A DNA stretch of 64,000 nucleotides from Corynebacterium poyangense (GCF_014522205.1 NZ_CP046884.1:62001-126000), one strand, 5' to 3'; shown: positions 1-8,798, counted from the stretch's first letter. Program-made: numbers and translations. The notes: generated by a model from the letters alone, not told the origin.

Positions 1-725
1 GTTCGGGCCGCCTCAAGCATTCCTCCGGTAGACAAGATATGGGTGCGTTCAGCCGGGAAATCTCCATGACTAGCCATCCAGAGAGCAGAGGTGGTACAAC
101 CACATTCAGGGTGTATAAACAAGTCTGCTTCAGGATGTTGTGCCACGGCTTCTTTTAGTCCGGTTGGCGAAATATCGGCATGAACATGACATTCTCCTAG
201 CCAGAGGTGAATATTATTGCGGCCAGTTGCGCGCTGAACATGTGCACCCAGGAATTGGTCGGGGCAAAATAAAATCTCCTGATCAGCCGGAATAGATTGC
301 ACAACCTCCACCGCGTTGGAACTAGTGCAGCAAATATCGGTTTCGGCTTTTACCTCCGCCGTGGTGTTGACATAAGACACCACTACAGCACCGGGATGTT
401 CCGCCTTCCACGCCCGTAGTTGTTCAGCGCTGATGCTGTCAGCTAAAGAACAGCCCGCCTTGGCGTCGGGAATAAAAACCCGCTTATTGGGAGAGAGAAT
501 TTTTGCCGTCTCCGCCATAAAGTGAACGCCGCAAAAAACCACCTCATCGGCGTCAGTTTCCGCTGCTATTCGAGACAACGCCAAAGAGTCTCCCACATAA
601 TCAGCGAGATCCTGGATCTCGGGGAGTTGATAGTTGTGCGCCAGAATCACGGCGTTGCGGCGCTGGGCTAGCTTCTTAATTTCTTCTTGCTGATCGTGAA
701 TAGTTGCGGTAGGGGAGTGAGTCAT
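1..725 (-). CDS. nadA: Quinolinate synthase NadA (5' part, runs off the left edge)
   Basis: Makes quinolinate from iminoaspartate and dihydroxyacetone phosphate in de novo NAD synthesis; a cytoplasmic 4Fe-4S enzyme. Translating the minus strand from the ATG at 725-723 gives an open frame to the window edge, beginning [15 protein letters not shown]. Family signatures are visible: LAHNYQ near residue 24, GDSLALSR, the [12 protein letters not shown] segment with its cluster cysteine, and [12 protein letters not shown]. About 241 residues are present; the C-terminal part lies outside. The gene is divergent from the NrtR-type regulator at 836, the usual partnership in corynebacteria (NdnR control of nad genes), and the 110 bp between them should hold the control region. 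No exact operator could be assigned by eye. Confidence 0.95.
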   Translation of the reverse strand, partial: MTHSPTATIHDQQEEIKKLAQRRNAVILAHNYQLPEIQDLADYVGDSLALSRIAAETDADEVVFCGVHFMAETAKILSPNKRVFIPDAKAGCSLADSISAEQLRAWKAEHPGAVVVSYVNTTAEVKAETDICCTSSNAVEVVQSIPADQEILFCPDQFLGAHVQRATGRNNIHLWLGECHVHADISPTGLKEAVAQHPEADLFIHPECGCTTSALWMASHGDFPAERTHILSTGGMLEAAR

Positions 726-835
726 AGAGTTGGCTCTTTCGGTGTGAAATGACCTGAGTGAAGCGTGACCTGCTGCGGGAGAACTCCCCTTAACAGGTTA
801 TCGCCTCAGAGACGAAAACTAAAGTCCACGCTAGC

Positions 836-1567
836 ATGACTGATGTGAAGAATGCCAAGTCACCTCTGGGGCCGCAATATCCGATGCGCGATCCCGCAGG
901 AACCGCGAAGTTCCGGCACCAAGCCATTGCTGTCATCCTCAAAACTGACATTGAGGAGGGGCTACAGGTGCTTCTTCACCGTCGCTTACATGAACCTTTT
1001 AGTGGTCGATGGGAATTACCGTCCGGATCGGTAGAGGTCAATGAGAACCTGGATCACTCTGTTCGACGCCACCTGAGCCGCTACATTGACCCGCATGTAA
1101 TCAGTCATCAAGAACAGTTGGGGACATATAGCGATGTTCATCGAGACCCGTATGATCGGACTATCGCCACCTCTTATCTCATTCTGGTGCCCTGGAATGT
1201 TGGAGAAATTAACCGTGGCGAAGGGCAGTGGCAGACTGTGTCCCATGCTGGAGACCTGGCTTTTGACCACCAGCGGATATTAGGTGATGGGATAGATCGG
1301 CTGCGAGCGAAGCTAAGTTATTCCAATATTTCTTTTGCCTTAGCGCCGCACAGTTTTAGCATTGCGCAACTGCGGGAAGCGTACCGCACTGTTCTGGGTT
1401 ATGACGTGGCGGCCACAAACTTGCAACGGGTTTTAGCGCGACGCGGCCAATTGGAGGAAACCGGAGAACTTGCTAAACCTCCTGGTGGTGGGCGACCGGC
1501 AAAACTATATAGATTTACCTCACAGCAATTGCGTATTACGGATCCTTTTGCTGCTTTTAAACCTTAG
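836..1567 (+). CDS. Nudix-related transcriptional regulator of NAD synthesis (NrtR/NdnR family)
   Basis: A 243-residue fusion of an N-terminal Nudix-like domain (about residues 25-150) and a C-terminal winged helix (about 165-235, with the typical KPPGGGRPAKLYRF ending). NrtR proteins repress NAD biosynthesis genes and use the Nudix domain to sense ADP-ribose or NAD-type ligands; the corynebacterial NdnR controls nadA. The Nudix box at residues 64-83 keeps Gly64, Glu70 and Arg78, but the catalytic REuxEE core reads RHLSRY. The metal-binding glutamates are therefore gone, and it is probably a sensor rather than a hydrolase. It is divergent from nadA. The ATG at 836 has no clear Shine-Dalgarno sequence, so the mRNA may be leaderless or start slightly downstream. 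Confidence 0.85.
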   Translation: MTDVKNAKSPLGPQYPMRDPAGTAKFRHQAIAVILKTDIEEGLQVLLHRRLHEPFSGRWELPSGSVEVNENLDHSVRRHLSRYIDPHVISHQEQLGTYSDVHRDPYDRTIATSYLILVPWNVGEINRGEGQWQTVSHAGDLAFDHQRILGDGIDRLRAKLSYSNISFALAPHSFSIAQLREAYRTVLGYDVAATNLQRVLARRGQLEETGELAKPPGGGRPAKLYRFTSQQLRITDPFAAFKP

Positions 1568-1588
1568 AAACCAGTTGACAAGCCCTTG

Positions 1589-2597
1589 ATGAAAGAGTCG
1601 ATATGCAGATCAAAGGTCAAAGAGCCGTTATCGAAAAAATATGAGAATGATGATATAGCGTGGAAATTTGCGCAATTCACACTAATATTTAGCATTCCGA
1701 AGGCTGCTATACCCGAAAACAATAAAAAGATGGCAGAATTTATTTAACGGCGGTAGAAAAGATAGAGGACCCAGAGCTCACAAGCGAGTTAACCAAGGGG
1801 AGAGATTCGGGAATATCGGTGCTCAAACTACGGCCTGAGGACCCTTTTAAAGCGTATTATAAAAAATCTTTTAGCTATTTTGATAGCTATTTTCATGACA
1901 CCTTGGGGAGTGTGGAGGCAGAAAACAAAGAAAAGGACTGCGCTAATAAGGTTAAATTCTATCATAAGAAATTCATTTCCAAGGACGACAATAAAATCTA
2001 TCGTTTCTATTCAGAAAAACTAACTCAGAATGCGGCTCCGTGTCCTTAAGGGCATGTGAACTTCTTTCTTACTACGATCAGTTGTCTAGTAGCGTGGAAA
2101 AAGGAGTGCTTGATTCAACATTCCTGGTTCTTCATGTTGTCGCAGAGAATCTCAGTAACGCTGCACTGGAACGACTATCTCAAAACCTTTATCGCAGCAG
2201 GAATCGTATGAGAAGCAAGGGGGAACAACAGATTCGACTATGTTAATAATCGATGAATACATAGGGAACAGTGGCAACGCTGTCAATGCAGAGGAAAACC
2301 GGTACGCTGAGAGATTTTGAGAATTTTAATCGTCAAATCAGAGTATAAGAAAGAATCATTGAGATGCAATACAAGAAACGGCTTGATGCCTTAAGCCGAC
2401 GTCAAGAAGATATTGATAGAGAACGTGACCTATACATCGCCGTCTTCGCTATCTTTTTAGGTATCCCAGGCGTGGTCGAGATGTTTGATGACTCTACTCT
2501 TCCGATTGATAAATCATATTTCGGATTCTTAATCCTATTCCTCTTTATTGTTTTGACCGTGATGTACTTCCTGCGTAGGAGAAATAGCAACCGATAA
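1589..2597 (+). pseudogene. Decayed gene for an unidentified protein with a C-terminal membrane hairpin
   Basis: No single frame covers this AT-rich stretch, but consecutive pieces in different frames read as protein. They are 1589-1747 (ending KKMAEFI), a second frame from about 1741 to 2049 (YLTAVEKIEDPELTSELTK onward), a third at about 2040-2246 (ELLSYYDQLSSSVEKG), a fourth at about 2222-2320 (MLIIDEYIGN), then the last frame to 2597 interrupted by a stop at 2346. The final piece has a charged helix (QYKKRLDALSRRQEDIDRER) followed by two membrane segments. Joined, this would be about 330 residues. At least three frameshifts and one nonsense codon are needed, so it is a wreck rather than several small genes. 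I do not recognise the family. The last 77 codons (2364-2597) could in principle still be made as a small membrane protein. Confidence 0.6.
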
Positions 2598-2812
2598 AAG
2601 CTATAACGCAGCGTGTGGTGTGGCGGCGGTTTTATCTTGCTTGACGTCGGTAAACGTCACCGCCGGTATCCCTCCAGTAGGAATGGCTCTTGTGTGCAAT
2701 GCGGTTCATGCAGTGAGCCAAAAGCTGCGCCATAATGTGACGTAGAGCATGAAAGATGAAGGTCCTTCGTCGCTCTCCACTAATCTTGATCAGCACTGAA
2801 GGAATTAGGACT

Positions 2813-4072
2813 ATGACTGGCTTCCCACATGCTTCAAAAACTGCAACGATTATCGGGGCAGGGATGGTTGGTTTAGCAACTGCGTGGTTTCTCCAGGAGC
2901 GCGGTTATCAGGTGACGGTGTTAGACAAGACCGGACCTGCGGCTGGTTCTTCGTGGGGGAATGCAGGGTGGCTTACTCCGGCAAAAATTTTGCCCTTAGC
3001 GGATACCTCCTTATGGACCTATGGTCCTACCGCCCTTTTTAACCCCGACGCAGCGCTTTCTGTTCCGCCTCGTTTTGAACCGGCTCTCTGGGGTTTCTTT
3101 GCGCAATTTATGGCTCACGCCACTCCTCGAGCGTGGGATAGGACGATGGCCGGTTTGGTGCCTTTAGCCCAATCCTGTCTTGATGCTTTTGATGAGATTG
3201 ACGCCACCATTCCCGTAGCGTTGCAGTCTCGCCCCACCCCTTTTGTGGCGGCTTTTGAGAAGAAAGCAGAAGCCCACGGTTTTCTCAAAGAAATTGATGG
3301 GGTCCGACGCCACGGGATCCCCGCTGAACTGAGTGAAATCACCAACGTGGACGATTATGCGCCTATGCTTTCAGATCGAATATCCTTGGCCTACCGCCTG
3401 GACGGTCAGCGTTTTATTGAGCCTGGTCCCTATGTGATTGCTTTAGCAGAGGCGATAGAAAATCGAGGAGCACAGCTGCGTTGGGGGATTAACGTAACGA
3501 GAGTACGTCCCGCCTCATCCGCTAATCATGCCCCGACGGTGTTGTGTGAGAGCGGCGAGGAAATTATCTCTGAGCAAGTGGTTATCGCGAATGGGGCGTG
3601 GCTACCTGGACTGGCCAGAGAACACGGCGTCCGCCTCCCGGTTAAGGCTGGACGAGGTTATTCCTTTAGCGTCGCCACTGACACACCCGCCGAACACCCG
3701 GTTTATCTGCCTTATCACCGGGTGGCGTGCACCCCTTACCAAGGGCGATTCCGGATTGCCGGAACCATGGAGTTCCGCGGCCCCGACGAACCTTTGCACC
3801 CTCGACGGATCGAAGCGATTATCCGCAATACTAAGCCGCTGATGAGGGGAATTGATTTCAACGAGCGCTACGACGAATGGGTGGGTTCTCGACCCGTCAC
3901 CCCAGATGGGCTATCGCTGGTAGGGCGAACCCGAACCGAAGGAGTTTTCGTCGCCGGCGGCCACGGCATGTGGGGGATAGCTCTGGGGCCTGCAACCGGA
4001 AAAGCGCTGGCCAAACTGATGGAAACCGGTGTCGCCCCACCAGAGATCGCCCCTTGCTACCCGCTTCGATAG
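2813..4072 (+). CDS. FAD-dependent D-amino acid dehydrogenase-like oxidoreductase (DadA family)
   Basis: A DAO/DadA-type flavoprotein that oxidatively deaminates D-amino acids or a related small amine and passes electrons on. The N-terminal Rossmann motif ATIIGAGMVGLATAWFL binds FAD. DKTGPAAGSSWGNAGW follows, and the C-terminal FAD contact is the GGHGMWGIALGPATGK segment. At about 419 residues it is full length for the family. The start at 2813 is preferred because AAGGAATTAGGA precedes it; the upstream in-frame ATG at 2756 would add 19 unrelated residues. The gene stands alone, with a decayed gene upstream and an SdpI-like gene downstream, so the true substrate cannot be read from context. 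Confidence 0.8.
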   Translation: MTGFPHASKTATIIGAGMVGLATAWFLQERGYQVTVLDKTGPAAGSSWGNAGWLTPAKILPLADTSLWTYGPTALFNPDAALSVPPRFEPALWGFFAQFMAHATPRAWDRTMAGLVPLAQSCLDAFDEIDATIPVALQSRPTPFVAAFEKKAEAHGFLKEIDGVRRHGIPAELSEITNVDDYAPMLSDRISLAYRLDGQRFIEPGPYVIALAEAIENRGAQLRWGINVTRVRPASSANHAPTVLCESGEEIISEQVVIANGAWLPGLAREHGVRLPVKAGRGYSFSVATDTPAEHPVYLPYHRVACTPYQGRFRIAGTMEFRGPDEPLHPRRIEAIIRNTKPLMRGIDFNERYDEWVGSRPVTPDGLSLVGRTRTEGVFVAGGHGMWGIALGPATGKALAKLMETGVAPPEIAPCYPLR

Positions 4073-4123
4073 GTGATAGAACCGGACATAGTTCTTGAAA
4101 AACATCATTCTAAGGTGAGAACT

Positions 4124-4498
4124 ATGTCCTTGGTTTCGGCGCTTTTTGACACCTTTGCTCTGATCTTCTTAGGAGCTATATCTCTTACTATCGCCCACCA
4201 ATCTGAAACCGGTCGTTTGCCGAGAAGTAACCAAATGGGGATCAGGACAACCGAAACGAAGAAGAGTGATCGAGCCTGGGAGCAGGCGCATAAAAAGGCA
4301 GCTCCGTTGCTGCGTTATACCGCTTATATTTCTTTCCTATGCGCCGCTGTTTCCCTCCTTGAAGGAATATTGACGGCCTCGGTACGGCTACGAGTTATCA
4401 CCTTCGCCCTCACGTGGGCTCTCGTGATTGTCTTTTTTGCCTATTCGGCATTGACCGCTCACCGAGTTGCTAAGAGGATCAATCAATCAGGGGGATAA
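4124..4498 (+). CDS. SdpI-family small membrane protein
   Basis: About 124 residues with three predicted membrane segments (N-terminal ALIFLGAISLTIA, then AYISFLCAAVSLLEGIL, then TFALTWALVIVFFAYSAL). Between the first and second lies the SdpI-family signature NQMGIRTTETKKSDRAWEQ, in which an N-x-x-x-GIRT stretch is followed by S-x-x-x-W and H. Family members include the Bacillus SdpI immunity/signalling protein, but most are uncharacterised. The ATG at 4124 follows AAGGTGAG; the longer frame from 4073 starts right after the previous stop and adds 17 residues without membrane character. It ends 2 bp before the broken methyltransferase and may be co-transcribed with it. Confidence 0.7.
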   Translation: MSLVSALFDTFALIFLGAISLTIAHQSETGRLPRSNQMGIRTTETKKSDRAWEQAHKKAAPLLRYTAYISFLCAAVSLLEGILTASVRLRVITFALTWALVIVFFAYSALTAHRVAKRINQSGG

Positions 4499-4500
4499 CC

Positions 4501-5123
4501 TTGAGGAGACTTTTAGACCGGATCAATGACAGGCACCTGTGGGACCATAACGAGGCTTTTTATCCGTGGATCCTTAATCACTTACCAGAAAAACGTCGCT
4601 TTGCCATTGACGTCGGATGTGGCAGAGGTGAATTACTTATGCTGCTCGGTCAGCATTTTCCTCAAGTCATCGGGGTAGAAATTGATCCCGCCATGATTCT
4701 CGCCTCGCAGCAACGCTGTGCCGGGTATTCTCATGTGAAAGTGACGGGCAGCCTTGAAAACTGCGCCCCGCAGAGTGACTTAATCACTATGGTTGCCAGT
4801 CTCCACCACATGGAAATTGAAGAAACTCTGGAGCATGTCGTAGACAAGTTAGCTCCAGGGGGAAATTCCTTTGTGTGGGACTAGCCAGACCTGAAACCTT
4901 GACCGACCTTTGTTGGGAGCTTGCGTCTACGATAAGTAATCCCGTGATCGGCTGGGTGAAACATCCGTGGCCAACTAATAATTTAGATTCTAAAAATGAC
5001 TACCCGACGGTACCTCCGGATCAATCTTTGGGTGAGATATCGAGGATTGCATACAAAATCATGCCTGGAGTGAGGGTGAGAAGGCATCTTGCTTTTAGAT
5101 ACACCATGGAATGGCGGCGGTGA
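4501..5123 (+). pseudogene. Class I SAM-dependent methyltransferase, split by one frameshift
   Basis: The first frame (TTG start at 4501, stop after SFVWD at 4884) carries motif I, AIDVGCGRGELLMLL, and the acidic GVEID loop of a Rossmann methyltransferase, then SLHHMEIEETLEHV. The second frame, from about 4872 to 5123, continues with GLARPETLTDL and ends with MPGVRVRRHLAFRY. The family junction would read PGG, four residues, then GLARPETL. That is restored by a single inserted base near 4872, so this is one deleted base in an otherwise intact gene of about 207 residues. It is either a recent pseudogene or a sequencing error. The substrate is unknown. Confidence 0.7.
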
Positions 5124-5181
5124 AAAGCCGAAAAGCAGGATGTTCTGCGGCTGTTTCTGTCCGCCTCCTGGGGTCGGAGAA

Positions 5182-6504
5182 TTAAGATAAGAATCTTTGG
5201 ACAAGGCTGTAGTAGGCGCGGACGGTGAGGTCGAGGTCTTCCAAATAGAGGTTTTCGTCGTGGGAGTGGAGCTCAGAAAAGACGTGATCTAGGGTGCGTT
5301 CCCGGTGGTGGAGAGCAAATCCGTACCCTACGCCGCCCAGGCGTCGGGCAAAACGTAGGTCCGAACCGCCGGCTGAGAGGGTGGGGATCACCGGGACGTC
5401 GGGAAAGAATTCCTGGAAAGTGTCAAGTATGGCCTGGTAGAGGGGCCCTTCGCTGGGGGAGACAGTAGCTTCTTCTGAGATAAGACGCTCAATCTGGACG
5501 TGGTCAGCTAAATCACCAAGTCCGGCGCGCAGGATCTCGTCCACGTCATCTTGGCTTTGTCCTGGTAGGGGTCGGATGTCTAGGTCCACATAGCCGCTGG
5601 AGGGGAGAACGTTGATGGGGCCACCGGCATGGATGGCTGTTTGGGCAATGGTGAGCCGACTCATGGCGTGGGAGTATCCGGCTAGCGGTCCAAAGGCTTG
5701 GTAGGCCTCGGGATCAGTTCCGGCTAGGAGTGCGTGTTCAGTATCGGCATCAAACCGGAAAGCTCGGACATAGTCTTGCCAGATTTCGCTGCTGCTGACT
5801 GGAGGTTCAATAGCTGCCAGGCGTCGCGTCACTTCCCCTAACGTCACCAGCGTGGAGGAACGCCCGAAAGGAGTAGAGCCATGCCCGGCATCCCCAACCA
5901 CATGGATTCTGCGTTGAGCGGCACCTTTTTCTCCGACCACTACCACTAGGGCATCACTGCCATCGTGCACCGGAAGGTGAGACCCACCGGTTTCTGAGAG
6001 CGTGTTGCGCCAACTGAAAGCGGTTGGCTGATGTTGCGCTAACCACCCTGCGCCGAGTCCGCCGCGGGATTCTTCATCGGCCAAGGCCACAAACGTTAAA
6101 TCCCCTTTGAGTGGGTTCCCGCGGGCGATCTCGCGGGTGGCGGCAGCCATAGCAGCGGTGATAAAGAGCATGTCCACGGTGCCGCGCCCATAAATGCGAC
6201 CATCGCGGATTTCTGCCCCGAAGGGAGGTACGGTCCAATGAGCATTATCGACGGGCACGACATCGGTGTGTCCTAAGAGGGTAAGGGGTTCGGCCTGGGG
6301 GTCCGTGCCGGGAACGCTAAAAGCAACACTGACTCTGCCGGGGTGTGGTTCAAAGCGCTGGATGTTGACCGGAGTGTCCTGGAAAAACGTGCAGAGGGTA
6401 TCTGCGTTGCGGTGTTCGTGTCCCGAATCTGGGGTGTAGTCATTGACGCAGGCGTTGCGGACAAGATCGGATAGGAGACGGAGGGTGTCGTCATACAAGC
6501 TCAT
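5182..6504 (-). CDS. M20-family metallopeptidase (ArgE/DapE-like)
   Basis: A 440-residue cytoplasmic zinc hydrolase of the M20/M25/M40 family, which cleaves amide bonds of dipeptides or N-acyl amino acids. The zinc ligands and catalytic base are visible: GHTDVVPV near residue 78, FVALADEESRGG with the Glu-Glu pair near 145, DTEHALLAGTDPEAYQAF in the lid region, and GGSDLRFARR near the C terminus before the final His (the FSELHSHDENLYLED segment). Length is normal for the family. The gene is divergent from bioB with a 110 bp shared upstream region holding the BioQ-type box. Exact substrate cannot be given; desuccinylase or acetylornithine deacetylase names would be guesses. Confidence 0.85.
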   Translation of the reverse strand: MSLYDDTLRLLSDLVRNACVNDYTPDSGHEHRNADTLCTFFQDTPVNIQRFEPHPGRVSVAFSVPGTDPQAEPLTLLGHTDVVPVDNAHWTVPPFGAEIRDGRIYGRGTVDMLFITAAMAAATREIARGNPLKGDLTFVALADEESRGGLGAGWLAQHQPTAFSWRNTLSETGGSHLPVHDGSDALVVVVGEKGAAQRRIHVVGDAGHGSTPFGRSSTLVTLGEVTRRLAAIEPPVSSSEIWQDYVRAFRFDADTEHALLAGTDPEAYQAFGPLAGYSHAMSRLTIAQTAIHAGGPINVLPSSGYVDLDIRPLPGQSQDDVDEILRAGLGDLADHVQIERLISEEATVSPSEGPLYQAILDTFQEFFPDVPVIPTLSAGGSDLRFARRLGGVGYGFALHHRERTLDHVFSELHSHDENLYLEDLDLTVRAYYSLVQRFLS

Positions 6505-6544
6505 AAAACATATTGTGCTGAGAGCACAGTGATCCGCGCAATAG

Positions 6545-6572
6545 TTGAACGCTGTTCATGAGCTGCTATAAG
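6545..6572 (+). promoter_or_regulatory. bioB promoter
   Basis: A sigma-70-like promoter: -35 TTGAAC at 6545-6550, a 16 bp spacer and -10 TATAAG at 6567-6572. Transcription would start near 6579, downstream of the in-frame ATG at 6558, which therefore cannot be the bioB start. The operator palindrome covers the -35 and the beginning of the spacer. Confidence 0.65.
6546..6558. promoter_or_regulatory. BioQ-type operator over the bioB promoter
   Basis: TGAACGCTGTTCA is a perfect inverted repeat (TGAAC-N3-GTTCA) and has the form of the BioQ box described for corynebacterial and mycobacterial biotin genes. It lies across the -35 region of the bioB promoter, so bound repressor would block RNA polymerase. 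The bioQ gene itself is not in this window. Confidence 0.7.
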
Positions 6573-6614
6573 CTAAAACAACATTCTATTTTTATTCACC
6601 CAAGGAGAATCGCC

Positions 6615-7610
6615 GTGTCTGACATTCTGGAACTAGCGCGTGAAAAGGCCCTGGAAAAGGGGGAGGGGCTTAACCAAGCGGAGGTGCTTCAGATTTTGGA
6701 GTTGCCGGATGAAAAAATCCCGGAACTCATGGAGTTGGCGCATCAAGTTCGGTTGAAGTGGTGTGGCGAAGACGTAGAAGTTGAAGGAATTATTTCTCTG
6801 AAAACCGGCGGCTGCCCGGAGGACTGCCATTTCTGTTCCCAGTCCGGGCTTTTTGAATCCCCGGTGCGGGCGGTGCGGCTAGACATCGCTGAGCTGGTGG
6901 AAGCAGCAAAGCAAACCGCAAAAACCGGAGCTACAGAGTTTTGTATTGTCGCTGCGGTAAAGGGCCCCGATGAGCGTTTGATGAAGCAGGTAGGCGACGC
7001 CGTTGCTGCCATCCACTCTGAAGTAGATATTAACGTTGCAGCATCATTAGGGACCTTGACGCGGGAACAAGCTCAGCGTCTCAAGGACATGGGGGTTCAC
7101 CGATACAACCACAACTTGGAGACCTCTCGTTCCTATTTCCCGAACGTGGTGACTACCCACAGCTGGGATGAGCGTCGAGAGACGCTGGAATTTGTTCGGG
7201 AAGCCGGCATGGAAGTGTGCTCCGGTGGAATTGTGGGCATGGGCGAAACCCCAGAGCAGCGTGCTGAATTTGCGGTGCAGTTAGCAGAGGCTGATCCCAC
7301 GGAGGTTCCGATGAATTTCTTGGATCCTCGTCCTGGTACCCCCTTCCAGCACATGGAGGTCATGAGCGCAGAAGATTCCTTGCGCGCGGTTGGCGCATTC
7401 CGGCTGGCTATGCCCAAGACCACGTTGAGATTTGCTGGTGGTCGGGAACTGAGCCTAGGAGATCAGGGAACTGAGCAAGGACTCTTGGGCGGTATCAACG
7501 CCATTATCGTCGGCAATTACCTCACCACCCTGGGACGCCCCATGGAAAAGGACCTCGACATGATGGACCGTCTCCACCTCCCTATCAAGGCTTTGAACTC
7601 AGCGGTGTAG
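6615..7610 (+). CDS. bioB: Biotin synthase BioB
   Basis: Radical SAM enzyme that inserts sulfur into dethiobiotin, the last step of biotin synthesis, using a 4Fe-4S cluster and a sacrificial 2Fe-2S cluster. The radical SAM triad is in [14 protein letters not shown] (Cys67, Cys71 and Cys74 in the numbering used here). Downstream family motifs are [18 protein letters not shown], the [10 protein letters not shown] loop and FAGGRE. The start is GTG at 6615, behind CAAGGAGA; the longer frame from ATG 6558 overlaps the operator and precedes the likely transcription start. That gives 331 residues, a usual length. It is followed 13 bp later by bsaP, forming a two-gene biotin unit without bioA, bioD or bioF. 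Confidence 0.95.
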   Translation: MSDILELAREKALEKGEGLNQAEVLQILELPDEKIPELMELAHQVRLKWCGEDVEVEGIISLKTGGCPEDCHFCSQSGLFESPVRAVRLDIAELVEAAKQTAKTGATEFCIVAAVKGPDERLMKQVGDAVAAIHSEVDINVAASLGTLTREQAQRLKDMGVHRYNHNLETSRSYFPNVVTTHSWDERRETLEFVREAGMEVCSGGIVGMGETPEQRAEFAVQLAEADPTEVPMNFLDPRPGTPFQHMEVMSAEDSLRAVGAFRLAMPKTTLRFAGGRELSLGDQGTEQGLLGGINAIIVGNYLTTLGRPMEKDLDMMDRLHLPIKALNSAV

Positions 7611-7623
7611 GTGAATCAGGATC

Positions 7624-7824
7624 ATGTTTCATCCCAACACTGGTCAAGTTGTAGAAGACGGGGTAGAGATTAAACTTTCCCCTTCTGCAGCTGCTGGTTT
7701 AGAAGCACCACGGTATTGCAGCATCTGCGGGCGTCGAATGATCGTAAAAATTAGGCCCGACGGCTGGTCCGCGACCTGTAGCCGCCACGGCACCATTGAT
7801 TCACTAGAGTTTGAACTGCGCTAG
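7624..7824 (+). CDS. bsaP: Biotin synthase auxiliary protein BsaP
   Basis: A 66-residue protein directly behind bioB. Actinobacterial biotin synthases of this type need the small partner BsaP to convert dethiobiotin to biotin; mycobacterial bioB was shown to depend on it. The sequence has a compact metal-site pattern: Cys32 and Cys35 (YCSICGRRM), then Cys52 and His55 (TCSRHG). That suggests a bound zinc or iron-sulfur cluster, though the ligand set is inferred. Position, size and cysteine pattern all match the family. The start ATG is 13 bp after the bioB stop, so expression is probably coupled to the BioQ-controlled transcript. Confidence 0.85.
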   Translation: MFHPNTGQVVEDGVEIKLSPSAAAGLEAPRYCSICGRRMIVKIRPDGWSATCSRHGTIDSLEFELR

Positions 7825-7827
7825 GCA

Positions 7828-8505
7828 CTAGTTGTGCGGAATCCCGGGGACATCCTCCGGGATGAACCCTCGGCGTAGCGCAATAACTACCAGGTTAAGC
7901 CGGGACGACGCACCGAAGCGGTGAATCAACGTAGAAACATGCTTTTTGACGGTGCCTTCCGCATAGCCCAATTTCTGGGCGATAACTGCATTTGATAAGC
8001 CATCGCACAGCATGGCAAGGACCCGGGCCTCCGGGTTGCTGAGTTCGGGAAGTTTCCGGGTGGGGCGATCAGGTAAATCCCCGATCAGCCGGGAGAGTGA
8101 TCGAGAAGAGACGACGGTGCCGCCGGCTGCGGCCTGGCGGACCGTATCAATAATGAAACTAGCGCGGGCACTTTTCACCACATAGGCCGCACCGCCATTC
8201 GACAGCACATCCAGCATGGTTTCATCGGCGTCGAGCGCCGTCATCGCCACAAAGGTGGGTGGCTGTTCCAACTTCTGGATCTCACGCAGCAAAGTAAGCC
8301 CATCCATCTCGGGCATGTGGATATCAGCCAGCACCGTGTCGATATTCAAGTCTTTGATAGCGCGGAGGGCATCCACCCCATTATGTGCTTCCGCAACTAC
8401 CTCAATATCATCCACCGTGGCAAAGTAGCGGCGTAAGGAGCCTAGGACTAAAGAGTCGTCATCAACGACGAGCAGCTGAGTAGGCCGGAACTCCAAATCA
8501 GTCAT
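7828..8505 (-). CDS. LuxR/NarL-type response regulator
   Basis: A 225-residue two-component regulator. The receiver domain (about residues 10-125) has the acidic triad Asp15-Asp16-Asp17 and phospho-acceptor Asp61 in VLADIHMPEMDG. A LuxR-type helix-turn-helix follows (about 155-215, NPEARVLAMLCDGLSN and GTVKKHVSTLIHRF). Its cognate kinase is very probably the HisKA_3 protein at 8799-9968 on the same strand. Between the two lies a gene for a short secreted peptide, with only 23 bp separating that gene's stop and the regulator start, so the peptide and regulator look co-transcribed. It is not confidently any of the named corynebacterial systems. Confidence 0.88.
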   Translation of the reverse strand: MTDLEFRPTQLLVVDDDSLVLGSLRRYFATVDDIEVVAEAHNGVDALRAIKDLNIDTVLADIHMPEMDGLTLLREIQKLEQPPTFVAMTALDADETMLDVLSNGGAAYVVKSARASFIIDTVRQAAAGGTVVSSRSLSRLIGDLPDRPTRKLPELSNPEARVLAMLCDGLSNAVIAQKLGYAEGTVKKHVSTLIHRFGASSRLNLVVIALRRGFIPEDVPGIPHN

Positions 8506-8528
8506 AAGACCAAAGCTTAGTTGCTCAA

Positions 8529-8681
8529 CTAGTCACGGCACCACGGGTAATGGTAGGTTTTGCAGCTAAAAATCATATAGGCTGCACCATAATCATGCTC
8601 ATCAGCATTTGCCACAGCTGGAGTTAGCGTGGTGATTAAGGCTACGGCAGCGGCTACAGAAAATCTGCGGAAGCGTGACAT
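8529..8681 (-). CDS. Small secreted two-cysteine peptide encoded between sensor kinase and response regulator
   Basis: A 50-codon gene with a proper ribosome site (AGAAAGGA, about 8 nt before the ATG at 8681-8679) and stop TAG at 8529. The product begins MSRFRRFSVAAAVALITTLT: a basic N terminus, a hydrophobic core and a likely signal peptidase site after AVANA (residue 26). The remaining 24 residues start with acidic DEHD, are rich in aromatic residues (Tyr31, Tyr35, Phe38, Tyr43, Tyr45, Trp47) and carry Cys40 and Cys48, which could form a disulfide. No exporter or modification genes adjoin it. Placement suggests a signal for, or an output of, the flanking two-component system. I do not recognise a family. 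Confidence 0.65.
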   Translation of the reverse strand: MSRFRRFSVAAAVALITTLTPAVANADEHDYGAAYMIFSCKTYHYPWCRD

Positions 8682-8706
8682 GCCAGGAATCCTTTCTGGA
8701 GGATGG

Positions 8707-8723
8707 TTCTCTCAGTTTGAGAA
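8707..8723. promoter_or_regulatory. Inverted repeat upstream of the secreted peptide gene
   Basis: TTCTC-N7-GAGAA lies about 26-42 bp ahead of the peptide start codon, in the 117 bp gap after the kinase gene. It could be a binding site for the neighbouring response regulator or a leader hairpin. No convincing -10/-35 pair was found in the gap. Confidence 0.25.
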
Positions 8724-8798
8724 TCTACGCCGGTTGACAGGGTTAAGCTGCATCAACGTCAAAGAGTAGTCGAAAGAGGACACCCAAATAGGGGTAGC

